Origin: Betaproteobacteria bacterium | Lineage (GTDB): Bacteria; Pseudomonadota; Gammaproteobacteria; Burkholderiales; Burkholderiaceae_C | Assembly: GCA_016868205.1 (NCBI GenBank) | Contig: VGHR01000007.1 | Location: 1-54,126, forward strand | DNA: 54,126 nt | Reading direction: 5' to 3' | In this document: piece after piece, positions 40,725 to 51,987 of the stretch | Layout of the letters: every line of letters starts with the position of its first letter | How positions within the stretch are numbered: position 1 is the first letter of the stretch | The notes under the pieces: generated by a model | The model's database searches: none | What the model was told of the DNA's origin: nothing | The model's input: only the letters and a program-made list of their open reading frames with translations | Translations under genes and position numbers: made by a program

Positions 40725-41500
40725 TCTGTGTAAAGCCACGCCGTGCGCTTTTGGGCGCGCTCTTGGTGCTTGAGTTGCTGCTCGTTGGCTGCGCCACGGT
40801 CTCGACCTCCAACACCGATCCGCGTGATCCCTGGGAGGGCTACAACCGGCAGGTCTGGCGTTTTAACGAGGCGCTTGACGAGGCCGTCTTGCAGCCAGCA
40901 GCCAGGGGGTATCGCGCCGCGGTGCCCGAGGTTGTTCGCAATGGCGTGAACAATTTCTTCGGCAACCTCTCGGATGTCTCGTCCTTGGTTAACAACCTGC
41001 TGCAACTCAAGCCGCGTGAATCGGCCGAAATGACCGGCCGGGTGCTGGTCAATTCCACGGTAGGACTCCTGGGCTTGGTCGATGTGGCCTCCGATGTCGG
41101 TCTGCAGCGCCGACGGGAAGATTTTGGCAAAACCTTGGGCCGCTGGGGTGTGCCCACTGGCCCTTATCTGGTGCTGCCGCTGTTGGGTCCATCGACAGTG
41201 CGGGGCACAGCCGGACTGCCGCTTGACTTCAAGGGCGACCTGCTTGGCCGGGTGAGCGACAGCGAAGCCCGTACCGGACTCACCATCCTGCGTGTGGTGG
41301 ATCAGCGCGCCGGTCTGCTCGAGGCCGGTCGGATTTTGGATTCGGCGGCCCTGGATCGCTATATTTTTGTTCGCGACGCCTACTTGCAGCGGCGGCGCGT
41401 GTCCTCTCAGGCCTCTGATGCGTCTCAGGAACCCGAGGAGCGTTACGATTTGCTGGAGCCGGAGACCCCCCAGGTCGGGCCGGTCATTCGCCTGAAGTGA
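40721..41500 (+). CDS. mlaA: Outer-membrane lipoprotein MlaA (VacJ)
   Basis: This 259-residue lipoprotein has lipobox LVGC (Cys near residue 24) and removes mislocalised phospholipid from the outer leaflet with porins. Family blocks are DPWEGYNRQVWRFNEALDE, GVNNFFGNLSDV and RWGVPTGPYLVLPLLGPST. In E. coli mlaA is unlinked; here it sits between mlaD and mlaC, so the complete pathway is one operon. The C-terminal tail is rich in Ser, Glu and Pro. Confidence 0.96.
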   Translation: MICVKPRRALLGALLVLELLLVGCATVSTSNTDPRDPWEGYNRQVWRFNEALDEAVLQPAARGYRAAVPEVVRNGVNNFFGNLSDVSSLVNNLLQLKPRESAEMTGRVLVNSTVGLLGLVDVASDVGLQRRREDFGKTLGRWGVPTGPYLVLPLLGPSTVRGTAGLPLDFKGDLLGRVSDSEARTGLTILRVVDQRAGLLEAGRILDSAALDRYIFVRDAYLQRRRVSSQASDASQEPEERYDLLEPETPQVGPVIRLK

Positions 41501-41513
41501 CAGGAGATCATTC

Positions 41514-42149
41514 ATGAACCGTTTTGTGCGACTGCGTCGCTTGTTTTTGCTCGGTTTGCTGGGGACTGTGGCCTCCGCTGCCTCGGCCCAGACTCCCGAG
41601 GCGCCCGATCAGTTGATCAAACGCCTCTCAGCCGAAGTTCTTGAGACCATCCGTACCGACAAGGAGATACAGGCGGGCGACACCCGCAAGGTGACCTCCC
41701 TGGTGGACGGCAAGGTCATGCCCCATGTCAATTTCACCCGCATGACCGCCTCGGCGGTGGGTCGCAGCTGGCGACAAGCCACGCCCGAGCAGCAAAAGCG
41801 TTTGCAAGAGGAGTTCAAGGCCCTGCTGGTGCGCACCTACTCCGGCGCGATCAGCCAGGTCAAGGATCAGACGGTATCGGTCAAACCGCTGCGGGCCGGT
41901 CCTGCGGATACCGAGGTCATCGTGCGTTCCGAAGTGGTCGGCCGGGGCGATCCCATCCAGCTCGACTATCGTGTGGAAAAAACCCCGACGGGCTGGCGTA
42001 TCTACGATATCAATGTATTGGGTGTATGGCTGGTTGAAAACTACCGCACCCAGTTTGCGCAGGAAATCTCCGCGCGTGGGGTGGACGGTCTGATCAACTC
42101 GCTGGCCGAGCGCAACAAATCCAGCGCGCTTGCCGCCAAAAAGGGCTGA
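41514..42149 (+). CDS. mlaC: Periplasmic phospholipid carrier MlaC
   Basis: This 211-residue exported carrier (signal peptide about 1-25, cleavage near ASAQ) shuttles phospholipid between MlaA and MlaD. PHVNFTRMTASAVGRSWR, QQKRLQEEFKALLVRTYSGA and YRVEKTPTGWRIYDINVLGV are family blocks. AGGAGA precedes the ATG at 41514. Its stop shares a base with the mlaB start (TGATG). Confidence 0.96.
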   Translation: MNRFVRLRRLFLLGLLGTVASAASAQTPEAPDQLIKRLSAEVLETIRTDKEIQAGDTRKVTSLVDGKVMPHVNFTRMTASAVGRSWRQATPEQQKRLQEEFKALLVRTYSGAISQVKDQTVSVKPLRAGPADTEVIVRSEVVGRGDPIQLDYRVEKTPTGWRIYDINVLGVWLVENYRTQFAQEISARGVDGLINSLAERNKSSALAAKKG

Positions 42150-42469
42150 TGCCCATGCTCGAATCGGCCGGGGGGCTCGAAGGTCAGGCTCACGAACTGC
42201 GGCTGCCCGCCGTTGTGACCCATGACCGTGCCTCTAACTGCGCCCTGGCCTTGCGCAAGGCCCTCAGTCTGAGCCGCAAACTCGCCCTGGTGGTGCGTGT
42301 CGATGCGGGCGCTTTGCGGCAGTTTGATTCGTCAGCGCTGGCGGTCCTGCTCGACTGCCGCCGCGCTGTGGTTGCCATGGGGCTCGAGTTCCGGGTCATC
42401 CATCTGCCTGAGCGCCTGCGTCAACTCGCCGTCCTCTACGGCGTCAGCGATCTGCTGCTGGCGGCCTGA
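42149..42469 (+). CDS. mlaB: STAS-domain protein MlaB
   Basis: This 106-residue cytoplasmic STAS protein regulates the MlaFE transporter by binding MlaF. The core phosphorylatable-loop region is LRQFDSSALAVLLDCRRA, followed by EFRVIHLPERLRQLAVLYGV, both typical. The start by TGATG overlap with mlaC gives MPMLESAGG; the second Met (42155) is also possible. It ends the mlaFEDACB operon. Confidence 0.9.
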   Translation: MPMLESAGGLEGQAHELRLPAVVTHDRASNCALALRKALSLSRKLALVVRVDAGALRQFDSSALAVLLDCRRAVVAMGLEFRVIHLPERLRQLAVLYGVSDLLLAA

Positions 42470-42531
42470 GCGTTTCACCGGGCCTTGCCTTGCAAGGGGT
42501 TCGCTCGGCCCCGCCTAAAATAGCCGGTTTC

Positions 42532-43470
42532 ATGTCCGCGATCTCCTTTCAGTCCGTCTCCAAACAGTATCGATCGCGCGGTGGCGGGGCGACGGTTCAA
42601 GCCCTGGATCAGGTGAGCTTCGATATCGAACCGGGTGAATTTTTCGGGCTGCTCGGCCCCAATGGGGCCGGCAAGACCACCTTGATCAGCATCCTGGCGG
42701 GTCTCTCGCGTCCGAGCTCTGGCCGCGTGCGCGTGCATGGTTTCGATGTCGGCGCCGACTTTGCCCAGGCCAGACGATGCTTGGGCGTGGTGCCCCAGGA
42801 ACTGGTTTTTGACCCCTTCTTCACCGTCCGCGAGACGCTGCGCATCCAGTCCGGCTACTTTGGGGTGCGGGGCAACGAGGCCTGGATTGATGAGCTTTTG
42901 CAGAGCCTGGGTCTTGCGGACAAGGCCGGCGCCAATATGCGGCAGCTCTCCGGAGGCATGAAGCGGCGCGTGCTTGTCGCCCAGGCCCTGGTCCACAAGC
43001 CACCGGTCATCGTGCTCGATGAGCCGACTGCCGGCGTCGATGTGGAACTGCGGCAAACGCTTTGGCAGTTTATTGCCCGGCTCAATCGCGAAGGCAGCAC
43101 GGTGCTGCTGACCACGCACTACCTCGAAGAGGCCGAGGCCTTGTGCAGCCGCATCGCCATGCTCAAGGCCGGGCGGGTGGTGGCCCTGTCATCGACCACC
43201 GACTTGCTCAGGGCGGCTTCCTCCAATGTGCTGCGCTTCAAGCTCGATCAGGCACTGCCGGACGCGCTGGCGGCCAAGGCCCGCGTGACCGGCCGGGTGG
43301 TGCAACTGCCCGCCCACGACGCGGCCGAGATAGAAACCCACCTGGCTGTGCTGCGCCAAGCCGGTCTGCAAGCGCAGGACCTGGAGATCCGCAAGGCCGA
43401 CCTGGAAGATGTGTTCCTTGAGGTCATGGGCGCACAAGACCCCAGCGGCACGCCTGCGGAGGTTCGATGA
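42532..43470 (+). CDS. ABC-2 type exporter ATP-binding protein (YadG-like)
   Basis: This 312-residue ABC ATPase has Walker A in LLGPNGAGKTT, signature LSGGMKRR, Walker B VIVLDEPTAGVD and switch His in LLTTHYLEEAEAL. The C-terminal extension (about 225-312) is usual for DrrA/YadG types. The start ATG at 42532 matches the family; the frame is open to 42490. It overlaps its permease by ATGA. The substrate is unknown. Location after the mla genes is conserved in relatives, so a cell-envelope substrate is possible (inference). Confidence 0.9.
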   Translation: MSAISFQSVSKQYRSRGGGATVQALDQVSFDIEPGEFFGLLGPNGAGKTTLISILAGLSRPSSGRVRVHGFDVGADFAQARRCLGVVPQELVFDPFFTVRETLRIQSGYFGVRGNEAWIDELLQSLGLADKAGANMRQLSGGMKRRVLVAQALVHKPPVIVLDEPTAGVDVELRQTLWQFIARLNREGSTVLLTTHYLEEAEALCSRIAMLKAGRVVALSSTTDLLRAASSNVLRFKLDQALPDALAAKARVTGRVVQLPAHDAAEIETHLAVLRQAGLQAQDLEIRKADLEDVFLEVMGAQDPSGTPAEVR

Positions 43471-44222
43471 CCGGCTGGCTGACTCTGATCTACAAGGAAG
43501 TGCTGCGTTTTTGGCGCGTGGCCTTCCAGACCGTGGCCGCCCCCGTACTCACGGCCCTGATGTATCTGCTGATCTTCGGTCATGTTCTGGAGGACCGGGT
43601 GCAGGTATATCCTGGGGTGGGCTACACCGACTTCCTGATTCCTGGCCTGGTCATGATGAGCCTGCTGCAAAATGCCTTTGCCAACAGTTCTTCCTCGCTG
43701 ATACAGAGCAAGATGATGGGCAACCTGGTCTTCATCCTGCTCACGCCGCTTTCGCCCTGGCACTGGTTTTGTGCGTACATTCTTTCTTCAGTTCTCCGGG
43801 GGCTGGCGGTGGGCCTGGGCGTGCTGCTGGTAACGGTGTGGTTTTCTGACCTGCCTTGGGCGGCGCCGGTCTGGATCGGGATCTTCGGCTTGCTCGGGGC
43901 GGGTTTGCTTTCAGCCCTGGGGCTGATTGCGGGCTTGTGGTCTGAAAAATTCGATCAGATGGCCGTCTTCCAAAACTTCATCATCATGCCAATGACTTTT
44001 CTCTCGGGTGTCTTCTATTCGATTCATTCATTGCCGGATTTCTGGCAATCGGCCAGCCACCTCAATCCATTTTTCTACATGATCGATGGCTTTCGCTACG
44101 GCTTTTTGGGGCACAGCGATGTATCGCCCTGGATCAGCCTGGCCCTGGTCGGTACAGCCTGGTTGTTGGTCAGCGCAGTGGCCTTGCATCTGCTTCGCAT
44201 TGGCTACAAGATTAGAGGTTGA
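43467..44222 (+). CDS. ABC-2 type exporter permease (YadH-like)
   Basis: This 251-residue inner-membrane permease has six helices and the ABC-2 pattern: an amphipathic N-terminus (YKEVLRFWRVAFQTVAAPVL), GYTDFLIPGLVMMSLLQNAF and MPMTFLSGVFYSIHSLP. It starts by ATGA overlap with its ATPase. The two should form an exporter of unknown substrate. Confidence 0.9.
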   Translation: MTGWLTLIYKEVLRFWRVAFQTVAAPVLTALMYLLIFGHVLEDRVQVYPGVGYTDFLIPGLVMMSLLQNAFANSSSSLIQSKMMGNLVFILLTPLSPWHWFCAYILSSVLRGLAVGLGVLLVTVWFSDLPWAAPVWIGIFGLLGAGLLSALGLIAGLWSEKFDQMAVFQNFIIMPMTFLSGVFYSIHSLPDFWQSASHLNPFFYMIDGFRYGFLGHSDVSPWISLALVGTAWLLVSAVALHLLRIGYKIRG

Positions 44223-44227
44223 TTGCT

Positions 44228-44473
44228 ATGACAGCTCAAGAGCTCAAAGCCCTTATTGCTCAAGATTTGGCCTGTGCTCACCTCACGGTTGACGGCGACG
44301 GGCGGCATTGGTCGGCCGTGGTGGTTTCGGCCGAGTTCGAGGGCCGGCGCGCGGTCTGGCGCCATCAGCGTGTCTACGCCACCTTGGGTCAGCGCATGCT
44401 GACCGATGAAGTCCATGCCTTGTCGATGAAGACTTACACGCCGGCCGAGTGGGCTGCGCAGGGTGGGCGCTGA
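44228..44473 (+). CDS. BolA/IbaG-family protein
   Basis: This 81-residue BolA-fold protein contains CAHLTVDGDGRHWSAVVVS and RAVWRHQRVYATLG with conserved His, and ends DEVHALSMKTYTPAEW, all typical of the IbaG/YrbA subgroup, which acts with monothiol glutaredoxins in Fe-S handling. The start ATG at 44228 follows the yadH-like stop by 5 bases; murA begins right after (TGAATG), the yrbA-murA order also seen in E. coli. Confidence 0.92.
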   Translation: MTAQELKALIAQDLACAHLTVDGDGRHWSAVVVSAEFEGRRAVWRHQRVYATLGQRMLTDEVHALSMKTYTPAEWAAQGGR

Positions 44474-45745
44474 ATGGACAAGCTCCTGATACGCGGCGGA
44501 CGCCAGCTCAGTGGCACGGTCGAGGTGGCCGGCGCCAAGAACGCTGCCCTACCCGAACTGTGCGCCGCCTTGCTGACGGCCGAGCCTGTGATTTTGCGCA
44601 ATGTGCCGCGTTTGCAGGATGTCGCCACCATGGTCAAGCTGATCGCGCACATGGGGGTGAGCGCGAGCCGCGACACGACAGAGTCGTCAGTGTTGCGCAT
44701 GGATGCTTCGGGCTTGAACAAACCCGAAGCCCCCTACGAACTGGTCAAGACCATGCGGGCCTCTGTGCTGGCTTTGGGCCCCTTGCTGGCGCGCTTCGGT
44801 CGTGCCACCGTCTCGCTGCCTGGCGGTTGTGCCATTGGTTCTCGACCGGTGGATCAGCATATCCGCGGGCTGCAGGCCATGGGGGCCGACATCCGGGTTG
44901 AGCACGGCTACATGGTCGCCGGCTTGGCCGGCGGCCGCAGCCGTTTGCACGGGGCGCGCATCACCACCAACATGATCACCGTCACCGGCACTGAAAATTT
45001 TCTGATGGCTGCGTGCCTGGCTGAAGGCGAGACGGTGCTCGAAAATGCAGCTCAGGAGCCCGAAGTCACTGACTTGGCCGAAATGCTGATCGCAATGGGT
45101 GCCCGCATCGAGGGCCACGGCACCAGCCGGATTCGCATCCAGGGCGTCAGCGAACTACACGGTTGCAACCACGAGGTGGTGTCCGACCGGATCGAGACGG
45201 GCACTTTTTTATGCGCAGTCGCCGCTGCCGGTGGCGAGGCGCTGCTCACCAGGGCGCGGGCCGACCACCTCGAGGCCGTGATCGAGAAACTCCAGGCCGC
45301 TGGCGCACAGATCGAGTCGGGTCAGGGCTTTATCCGCATCAAGAGTGGGGGTCGGCTCAAGGCGCAGAGCTTTCGCACCACCGAATACCCGGGCTTTCCC
45401 ACTGACATGCAGGCGCAGTTTATGGCGCTCAATGCAATTGCCCACGGAAGCAGCCGGGTGACGGAGACCATCTTCGAAAATCGCTTCATGCATGTCAACG
45501 AGATGGTGCGTCTCGGAGCCAACATCCAGATCGATGGCAAGGTGGCCTTGATCGAGGGGGTCGAGCGTCTATCCGGCGCAACGGTCATGGCCACCGATTT
45601 ACGCGCCTCGGCCAGTCTGGTCATCGCCGGGCTGGTAGCCCAAGGCCAGACGGTGGTTGACCGCATCTACCATCTTGACCGCGGCTACGATCGCATGGAG
45701 CTCAAGCTGCAAGCCTTGGGCGCAGATATCGAGAGGGTTCGATGA
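44474..45745 (+). CDS. murA: UDP-N-acetylglucosamine 1-carboxyvinyltransferase
   Basis: This 423-residue enzyme catalyses the first committed step of peptidoglycan synthesis, adding enolpyruvate to UDP-GlcNAc. N-terminal [20 protein letters not shown], the catalytic Cys in [15 protein letters not shown] (fosfomycin target), and [20 protein letters not shown] are diagnostic. Full length. The stop overlaps hisG by ATGATGA, so murA is translationally joined to the his operon. Confidence 0.98.
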   Translation: MDKLLIRGGRQLSGTVEVAGAKNAALPELCAALLTAEPVILRNVPRLQDVATMVKLIAHMGVSASRDTTESSVLRMDASGLNKPEAPYELVKTMRASVLALGPLLARFGRATVSLPGGCAIGSRPVDQHIRGLQAMGADIRVEHGYMVAGLAGGRSRLHGARITTNMITVTGTENFLMAACLAEGETVLENAAQEPEVTDLAEMLIAMGARIEGHGTSRIRIQGVSELHGCNHEVVSDRIETGTFLCAVAAAGGEALLTRARADHLEAVIEKLQAAGAQIESGQGFIRIKSGGRLKAQSFRTTEYPGFPTDMQAQFMALNAIAHGSSRVTETIFENRFMHVNEMVRLGANIQIDGKVALIEGVERLSGATVMATDLRASASLVIAGLVAQGQTVVDRIYHLDRGYDRMELKLQALGADIERVR

Positions 45746-46389
45746 TGATCACGCTGGCCCTTTCAAAAGGACGCATCTTCGACGAGACCCAGCCCCTGCT
45801 GAAGGCAGCAGGCATTGAGGTTCTCGATCATCCGGAGACCTCCCGTAAATTGATCTTGGTGACCAGCCGAAGCGATGTGCGGGTGGTGCTGGTGCGAGCC
45901 ACCGATGTACCCACCTATGTGCAGTACGGCGGCGCCGATCTGGGCGTGGTTGGCAAGGACACGCTTCTCGAGTCGGGCGGCGAGGGCCTGTATCAGCCCC
46001 TGGATTTACAGATCGCTCGCTGCCGCATCAGTGTGGCGGTGCGCGAGGGCTTCGACTATGCAGCGGCCGTGCGGCAGGGCGCGCGGCTCAAAGTGGCGAC
46101 CAAATATGTGTCGATTTCCCGCGATTTTTTCGCTGCCAAAGGGGTGCATGTCGACCTCATCAAGCTGTACGGCAGCATGGAGCTGGCCCCTCTGACTGGC
46201 CTGGCCGATGCCATTGTGGATCTGGTGTCCACAGGCGGCACGCTGCGAGCCAATCACTTGGTGGAGGTTGAGCCCATCATGGACATCAGCGCTCGACTGG
46301 TGGTCAACCAGACGGCGCTCAAGCTCAAGCAGGCCCCGATACGGGCCCTGATCGATGCTTTTGCTCAGGCCGTGGGTCGGTCCTCATGA
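45742..46389 (+). CDS. hisG: ATP phosphoribosyltransferase, short form
   Basis: This 215-residue short-form HisG (HisGS) catalyses the first step of histidine synthesis. [35 protein letters not shown] and [19 protein letters not shown] are family blocks. It lacks the C-terminal regulatory ACT-like domain of the long form, so it should require HisZ, which is not in the window. It overlaps murA upstream and hisD downstream. Confidence 0.97.
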   Translation: MMITLALSKGRIFDETQPLLKAAGIEVLDHPETSRKLILVTSRSDVRVVLVRATDVPTYVQYGGADLGVVGKDTLLESGGEGLYQPLDLQIARCRISVAVREGFDYAAAVRQGARLKVATKYVSISRDFFAAKGVHVDLIKLYGSMELAPLTGLADAIVDLVSTGGTLRANHLVEVEPIMDISARLVVNQTALKLKQAPIRALIDAFAQAVGRSS

Positions 46390-47774
46390 ATCCCAAGGCC
46401 ACCCCGATCCGATTGAGCACGGCCGATGCCGGCTTTGAGGCCGCTTTTGCCCGGCGCCTGCACTGGTCCTCCGACACCGATCAGGCCATTGAGCAGCGGG
46501 TGGCCGACATCCTGGCCGATGTCCGCCACCGCGGCGATGAGGCGGTGCTTGACTACACCCGCCGATTCGATGGTGTTCAGGCCAGGCGCATGGCCGATCT
46601 GGAGATCGGCGCGCACGAGTTCCGTGCCGCCTTTGAATCGCTGGCCCCGGCGCAGCAGCGGGCCTTGCAGGAGGCCACCGATCGGGTGCGTCGCTACCAC
46701 GAGGCGCAGAAGCAGGCCAGCGGCCAGAGTTGGTCCTACCGCGATGAGGACGGCACGCTCCTGGGCCAGAAGGTCACGCCCCTGGACCGGGTCGGTATCT
46801 ATGTGCCCGGTGGCAAAGCTGCCTACCCCTCCAGTTTGATCATGAATGCAGTGCCGGCCCATGTGGCCGGTGTTCCGGAAATCATCATGGTGGTGCCCAC
46901 GCCAGCACAGGGCAGTCTGGCCTCCGGCGCTGTGGTTGCCCAGGCTCAGTCTGTGTCTCGCAACCCGCTGGTGTTGGCGGCAGCCCATGTGGCCGGTGTC
47001 AGCCGCGCCTTCACCATAGGAGGAGCCCAGGCGGTGGCGGCCCTGGCGTACGGAACCGACTCCATCGCCCGGGTGGACAAGATCACCGGTCCGGGCAATG
47101 CCTATGTCGCCAGTGCCAAGCGCCGGGTATTCGGTGCGGTGGGTATCGACATGATTGCCGGGCCCAGCGAGATCCTGGTGCTCGCCGATGGCAGCACCCC
47201 GGCCGACTGGGTGGCGATGGATCTGTTTTCCCAGGCCGAGCACGACGAATTGGCCCAGAGCATTCTCCTGTGCCCAGACCCGGCCTACATTGAGGCGGTG
47301 CAAGAGGCCATAGACCGCCTGCTGCCGAGTATGCCGCGGCGCCAGATCATCGCCACCAGCCTCAATGAGCGCGGCGCGCTCATCCTCACCCGCGACATGG
47401 AGGAGGCCTGTGCGCTGAGCAACCGGATTGCGCCCGAGCACCTGGAGATCTCCAGCCACGAGCCGCAGCGCTGGGAGCCCTTGTTGCGCCATGCCGGCGC
47501 CATCTTCATGGGCGCCTACACCAGCGAATCGCTGGGCGACTACTGCGCGGGACCCAACCATGTGCTGCCCACCAGCGGTACCGCCCGCTTTTCCAGCCCC
47601 CTGGGGGTCTACGACTTTCAAAAACGCTCGAGCCTGATCGAGGTCAGCGCGCTCGGTGCGCAGACCCTGGGCCGCACTGCTGCTGAGTTGGCCTATGGTG
47701 AAGGACTGCAGGCCCATGCCCGAGCCGCAGAATTACGGCTTCAGCCGGTGCCGCCCATGCGGGGTTCCTCATGA
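46386..47774 (+). CDS. hisD: Histidinol dehydrogenase
   Basis: This 462-residue zinc enzyme oxidises histidinol to histidine in the last two steps of the pathway. [52 protein letters not shown] and [14 protein letters not shown] (Zn and catalytic residues) are visible. It is slightly longer than average (about 430-440) at the N-terminus. ATGA overlaps on both sides. Confidence 0.97.
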   Translation: MNPKATPIRLSTADAGFEAAFARRLHWSSDTDQAIEQRVADILADVRHRGDEAVLDYTRRFDGVQARRMADLEIGAHEFRAAFESLAPAQQRALQEATDRVRRYHEAQKQASGQSWSYRDEDGTLLGQKVTPLDRVGIYVPGGKAAYPSSLIMNAVPAHVAGVPEIIMVVPTPAQGSLASGAVVAQAQSVSRNPLVLAAAHVAGVSRAFTIGGAQAVAALAYGTDSIARVDKITGPGNAYVASAKRRVFGAVGIDMIAGPSEILVLADGSTPADWVAMDLFSQAEHDELAQSILLCPDPAYIEAVQEAIDRLLPSMPRRQIIATSLNERGALILTRDMEEACALSNRIAPEHLEISSHEPQRWEPLLRHAGAIFMGAYTSESLGDYCAGPNHVLPTSGTARFSSPLGVYDFQKRSSLIEVSALGAQTLGRTAAELAYGEGLQAHARAAELRLQPVPPMRGSS

Positions 47775-48859
47775 GCGGGCTTGTGCACCCGCCGCTGGCG
47801 CGATTGATCCGGCAGGATGTGCAGTCCATGCACGCCTACGCCATCCAGGATTCGGCCGGCATGGTCAAGCTCGACGCCATGGAAAACCCCTTCGGCCTGC
47901 CGCCCGATTTGCAGCAGGCGCTGGGCGAGCGCCTGGGCCGGTTGGCGCTCAACCGCTACCCCGACGGTCGGGTCAATGAGCTGCGGGCCGCGCTGGCCCA
48001 GTACGCCGGCATGCCTGCCGGTCACGACATCATGCTGGGCAACGGCTCGGACGAACTGATTTCCCTGCTCGCTATGGCTTGTGATGTCCCTGGCGCATCG
48101 ATCCTGGCGCCCTTGCCCGGCTTTGTGATGTACGCCATGAGTGCGCAGCTGCAGGGCCTGGCCTTCCACGGCGTACCGCTGACCGCCGACTTTGAACTTG
48201 ACGAGGCCGCCATGCTGGCGGCAATTGCCGAGCACAAGCCATCCCTCGTCTACCTGGCCTACCCAAACAACCCCACCGGCAACCTCTGGGACGATGCGGC
48301 GATCGAAAAGATCATCGAAGCCCAGGGCGCACAGGGTGGCTTGGTGGTGATGGACGAGGCCTATCAGCCCTATGCCAGCAAGAGCTATATCGACCGCCTG
48401 ACCACGCATTCGCATGTGCTGCTCATGCGCACGCTCTCCAAGTTCGGCCTGGCCGGTGTGCGGCTGGGCTACATGATCGGCCCCAAGGCTCTGATTGCCG
48501 AGATCGACAAGGTGCGCCCGCCCTACAACATCAGCGTGCTGAACTACGAGTGCGCCTTGTTCGCGCTGGAACACGCCGAGGTCTTCGCCCGGCAGGCCGC
48601 CATCTTGCGCGAGGAACGCACCCGCCTGCAACGCGAACTGGCGGCCTTGCCCGGCGTACATCCCTACCCTAGCGAAGCCAACATGATTCTGGTGCGCGTG
48701 CCCGACGCGGCCAAAGCCTTTGACGGGCTCAAGGCCCACAAGGTGCTGGTCAAGAACATTTCTAAAATGCACCCCTTGCTGGCCAACTGCCTACGCCTGA
48801 CGGTGGGCACGACCCAGGAAAATCAGCAACTGCTACATGCCCTTGGGCACAGCCTATGA
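47771..48859 (+). CDS. hisC: Histidinol-phosphate aminotransferase
   Basis: This 362-residue PLP aminotransferase contains [37 protein letters not shown] and the PLP-Lys in [15 protein letters not shown]. It converts imidazole acetol phosphate to histidinol phosphate. Coupled by ATGA overlaps to hisD and hisB. Confidence 0.97.
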   Translation: MSGLVHPPLARLIRQDVQSMHAYAIQDSAGMVKLDAMENPFGLPPDLQQALGERLGRLALNRYPDGRVNELRAALAQYAGMPAGHDIMLGNGSDELISLLAMACDVPGASILAPLPGFVMYAMSAQLQGLAFHGVPLTADFELDEAAMLAAIAEHKPSLVYLAYPNNPTGNLWDDAAIEKIIEAQGAQGGLVVMDEAYQPYASKSYIDRLTTHSHVLLMRTLSKFGLAGVRLGYMIGPKALIAEIDKVRPPYNISVLNYECALFALEHAEVFARQAAILREERTRLQRELAALPGVHPYPSEANMILVRVPDAAKAFDGLKAHKVLVKNISKMHPLLANCLRLTVGTTQENQQLLHALGHSL

Positions 48860-49458
48860 GCACCACGCCTCCACGCACCGCCAGCGTCAGCCGCAGCACC
48901 AATGAAACGCGCATTCAGGTCGCGATCAACCTCGATGGCTCGGGCCGTTCGCAACTGGCCACCGGTATCGGTTTTTTTGACCACATGCTCGACCAGATTG
49001 CGCGCCATGGCCTGATCGATCTGGAGATCAAGGCCGAGGGGGATCTGCATATCGATGGCCATCACACGGTGGAGGATGTGGGCATCACCCTGGGGCAGGC
49101 CCTGGCCCAGGCGGTGGGCGACAAGCGCGGGCTGCGCCGTTACGGTCATGCCTATGTGCCGCTTGATGAGGCGCTGTCGCGGGTGGTGGTCGACTTTTCG
49201 GGCCGGCCCGGCCTGCACATGGATGTACCGTTTCGCAGCGCCACGATCGGCCAGTTCGACACCGCGCTTGCCTACGAGTTTTTTCAGGGCCTGGTCAACC
49301 ACGCCTTCATCACCGTGCACATCGACAACCTGCGCGGTGAGAACGCCCACCACCAGGCCGAGACCGTGTTCAAGGCCTTCGCCCGAGCCCTGCGCATGGC
49401 CCTGGAGATCGACCCGCGGGCGAGCGGCGTGATCGCCTCGACCAAGGGCTCCCTCTAG
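48856..49458 (+). CDS. hisB: Imidazoleglycerol-phosphate dehydratase
   Basis: This 200-residue monofunctional dehydratase has the two duplicated metal motifs: [14 protein letters not shown] with [11 protein letters not shown], and [15 protein letters not shown] with [10 protein letters not shown]. No fused phosphatase domain is present, as usual outside enterobacteria. It overlaps hisC by ATGA and precedes hisH by 24 bases. Confidence 0.97.
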   Translation: MSTTPPRTASVSRSTNETRIQVAINLDGSGRSQLATGIGFFDHMLDQIARHGLIDLEIKAEGDLHIDGHHTVEDVGITLGQALAQAVGDKRGLRRYGHAYVPLDEALSRVVVDFSGRPGLHMDVPFRSATIGQFDTALAYEFFQGLVNHAFITVHIDNLRGENAHHQAETVFKAFARALRMALEIDPRASGVIASTKGSL

Positions 49459-49482
49459 GACGGACCCTTCGGCCCTACTGAG

Positions 49483-50148
49483 ATGTCTGCCCCTTTTGTT
49501 GCGGTCGTCGATTACGGCGCGGGCAATCTACGCTCGGTTTGGCAGGCGGTCGAGAAGGCCGCAGAGGGCACCCCGTGGCGGGTGCGGGTGAGCTCCGAGG
49601 CCTCGGTGCTGTCCGACGCCGACCGCCTCATCCTGCCCGGCCAAGGCGCCATGCACGACTGCATGCAGGCCCTGGACCGGGCTGGCTTGCGCCAGGCGGT
49701 GTTGCAGGCTGCGGCTGCCAAGCCCCTTTTCGGCGTCTGCGTGGGGATGCAGATGTTGCTCGACAGCAGCCAGGAAGGCATCGGTGGACAAGCCACCCCC
49801 GGCCTGGGCCTGATTGCCGGTGAGGTCTTGCGGTTCCAGGGCGGTTTGGGCCCCGATGGCCATCGACTCAAGGTGCCGCAGATGGGCTGGAACCAGGTCG
49901 TACAAACTCATCAGGGGAAACCCCATGCGCTCTGGTCCGGCGTACCCGACGGCGCCTGGTTCTACTTCGTGCACAGCTATTTCGCCCGTCCGTCTGATGC
50001 GCGCCACACTGTGGGCGAGGCCGACTATGGGGGGCGCTTTACCGCCGCCGTCGGCAGGGATAATATTTTCGCTACACAGTTTCATCCTGAAAAAAGCGCT
50101 GAGCAAGGTTTGGCCCTCTATCGCAATTTCCTGTCCTGGCAACCCTGA
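49483..50148 (+). CDS. hisH: Imidazole glycerol phosphate synthase, glutaminase subunit
   Basis: This 221-residue class I glutamine amidotransferase supplies ammonia to His[20 protein letters not shown] is at the N-terminus; the catalytic Cys is in [17 protein letters not shown], with the His-Glu pair in [14 protein letters not shown]. The start at 49483 follows hisB by 24 bases. Confidence 0.97.
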   Translation: MSAPFVAVVDYGAGNLRSVWQAVEKAAEGTPWRVRVSSEASVLSDADRLILPGQGAMHDCMQALDRAGLRQAVLQAAAAKPLFGVCVGMQMLLDSSQEGIGGQATPGLGLIAGEVLRFQGGLGPDGHRLKVPQMGWNQVVQTHQGKPHALWSGVPDGAWFYFVHSYFARPSDARHTVGEADYGGRFTAAVGRDNIFATQFHPEKSAEQGLALYRNFLSWQP

Positions 50149-50210
50149 TTGCCGGGGCTCACCGACCCTGACCTCCCTGCGCCTGTCCACTTTCCCGTGT
50201 CCGCTTCATC

Positions 50211-50951
50211 ATGCTGCTGATACCTGCCATCGACCTTAAGGATGGTCAGTGCGTTCGCCTCAAGCAGGGCGACATGGATCAGGCCACCCATTTTGGCGAA
50301 GACCCGGCAGCCATGGCCCGCAACTGGCTGGAGCAGGGCGCGCGCCGCCTGCATCTGGTCGACCTCAATGGAGCTTTTGCCGGCAAGCCTAAAAACGAGC
50401 AGGCCATACAGAAAATCTTGCGCGAGGTGGGTGGCGAAATCGATGTGCAGCTCGGCGGCGGCATTCGCGACCTCGACACCATTGAGCGCTATCTTGATGC
50501 GGGCCTGCGCTATGTCATCATCGGCACCGCAGCCGTCAAGAATCCGGGCTTCTTGCAGGACGCTTGCAGCGCCTTTGGCGGCCACATCATCGTCGGTCTG
50601 GACGCCAAAGACGGCAAGGTGGCTACCGACGGCTGGAGCAAGCTCACCGGGCACGAGGTGGTCGACCTGGCCCGCAAGTTCGAGGATTACGGCGTCGAAT
50701 CCATCATCTACACCGACATTGGCCGAGACGGCATGCTTACCGGCATCAACATAGAGGCCACGGTGCGTTTGGCACAAGCCCTGACGATCCCGGTCATCGC
50801 CTCCGGAGGGCTGTCGGGGATGAGCGATATCGAGGCCCTGTGTGCCGTCGAAGACGAAGGCGTCGAAGGCGTGATTTGTGGGCGATCCATCTACACGGGC
50901 GATCTTGACTTTGTGAAGGCGCAGGCTCGCGCCGATGAACTCGGTCTCTGA
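50211..50951 (+). CDS. hisA: ProFAR isomerase (HisA)
   Basis: This 246-residue TIM-barrel isomerase begins [20 protein letters not shown] with the catalytic Asp in PAIDLKDG, and has [21 protein letters not shown] phosphate loop [12 protein letters not shown] and the second Asp in [12 protein letters not shown]. It follows hisH by 62 bases. Confidence 0.97.
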   Translation: MLLIPAIDLKDGQCVRLKQGDMDQATHFGEDPAAMARNWLEQGARRLHLVDLNGAFAGKPKNEQAIQKILREVGGEIDVQLGGGIRDLDTIERYLDAGLRYVIIGTAAVKNPGFLQDACSAFGGHIIVGLDAKDGKVATDGWSKLTGHEVVDLARKFEDYGVESIIYTDIGRDGMLTGINIEATVRLAQALTIPVIASGGLSGMSDIEALCAVEDEGVEGVICGRSIYTGDLDFVKAQARADELGL

Positions 50952-51002
50952 CCACTCGCCTCCACCCTGCTTGACACCGGCCTGCGCCGATGTCCCCCTA
51001 CC

Positions 51003-51803
<801 letters not shown>

Positions 51804-51811
51804 GGCGACGA

Positions 51812-51974
51812 TCAGCCGGTGAGCAGCGCATCGAGCGGGCTGGCCACCGAACAAAAAAGCACCCAATAGAACTAATATTTTTAGGCATATAGTCTATAGT
51901 GACTATAAAGCAAGCACTCCCGCAATTAATCCAGCAGGCGGGGGGGACTGCCAAACGGGAGTGGAGGGTTTCAT
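51812..51974 (-). pseudogene. Remnant of an integron integrase (intI-like)
   Basis: On the minus strand an ATG at 51974-51972 begins MKPSTPVWQ and is preceded by a leader very like that of class 1 integron integrases (GCCATGAAA start context, then a LexA-like box upstream). The frame stops at a TAG near 51905. At the other end, just after hisF, the minus strand reads VASPLDALLTG then TGA (51812-51814), which resembles the conserved SPLDAL C-terminus of IntI. The roughly 300 residues between are gone. I infer a large internal deletion that left both ends. The comparison is from memory and needs alignment. Confidence 0.55.
51888..51907. repeat. TATAGTC dyad within the integrase scar
   Basis: Perfect inverted repeat TATAGTC-TATAGT-GACTATA in an AT-rich patch between the two intI ends. 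A weak plus-strand promoter (TTAGGC 51881-51886, 17 bases, TATAAA 51904-51909) overlaps it. It could drive cassettes or mark the deletion junction; the function is not known. Confidence 0.35.
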
Positions 51975-51987
51975 GGCAAATTTATAC

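Noticed and set aside
51915..51963. CACTCCCG...CGGGAGTG inverted repeat as a riboswitch
   Set aside because: The arms are in the intI remnant coding sequence and its flank; there is no known riboswitch match, and an 8-bp repeat 33 bases apart may be chance.
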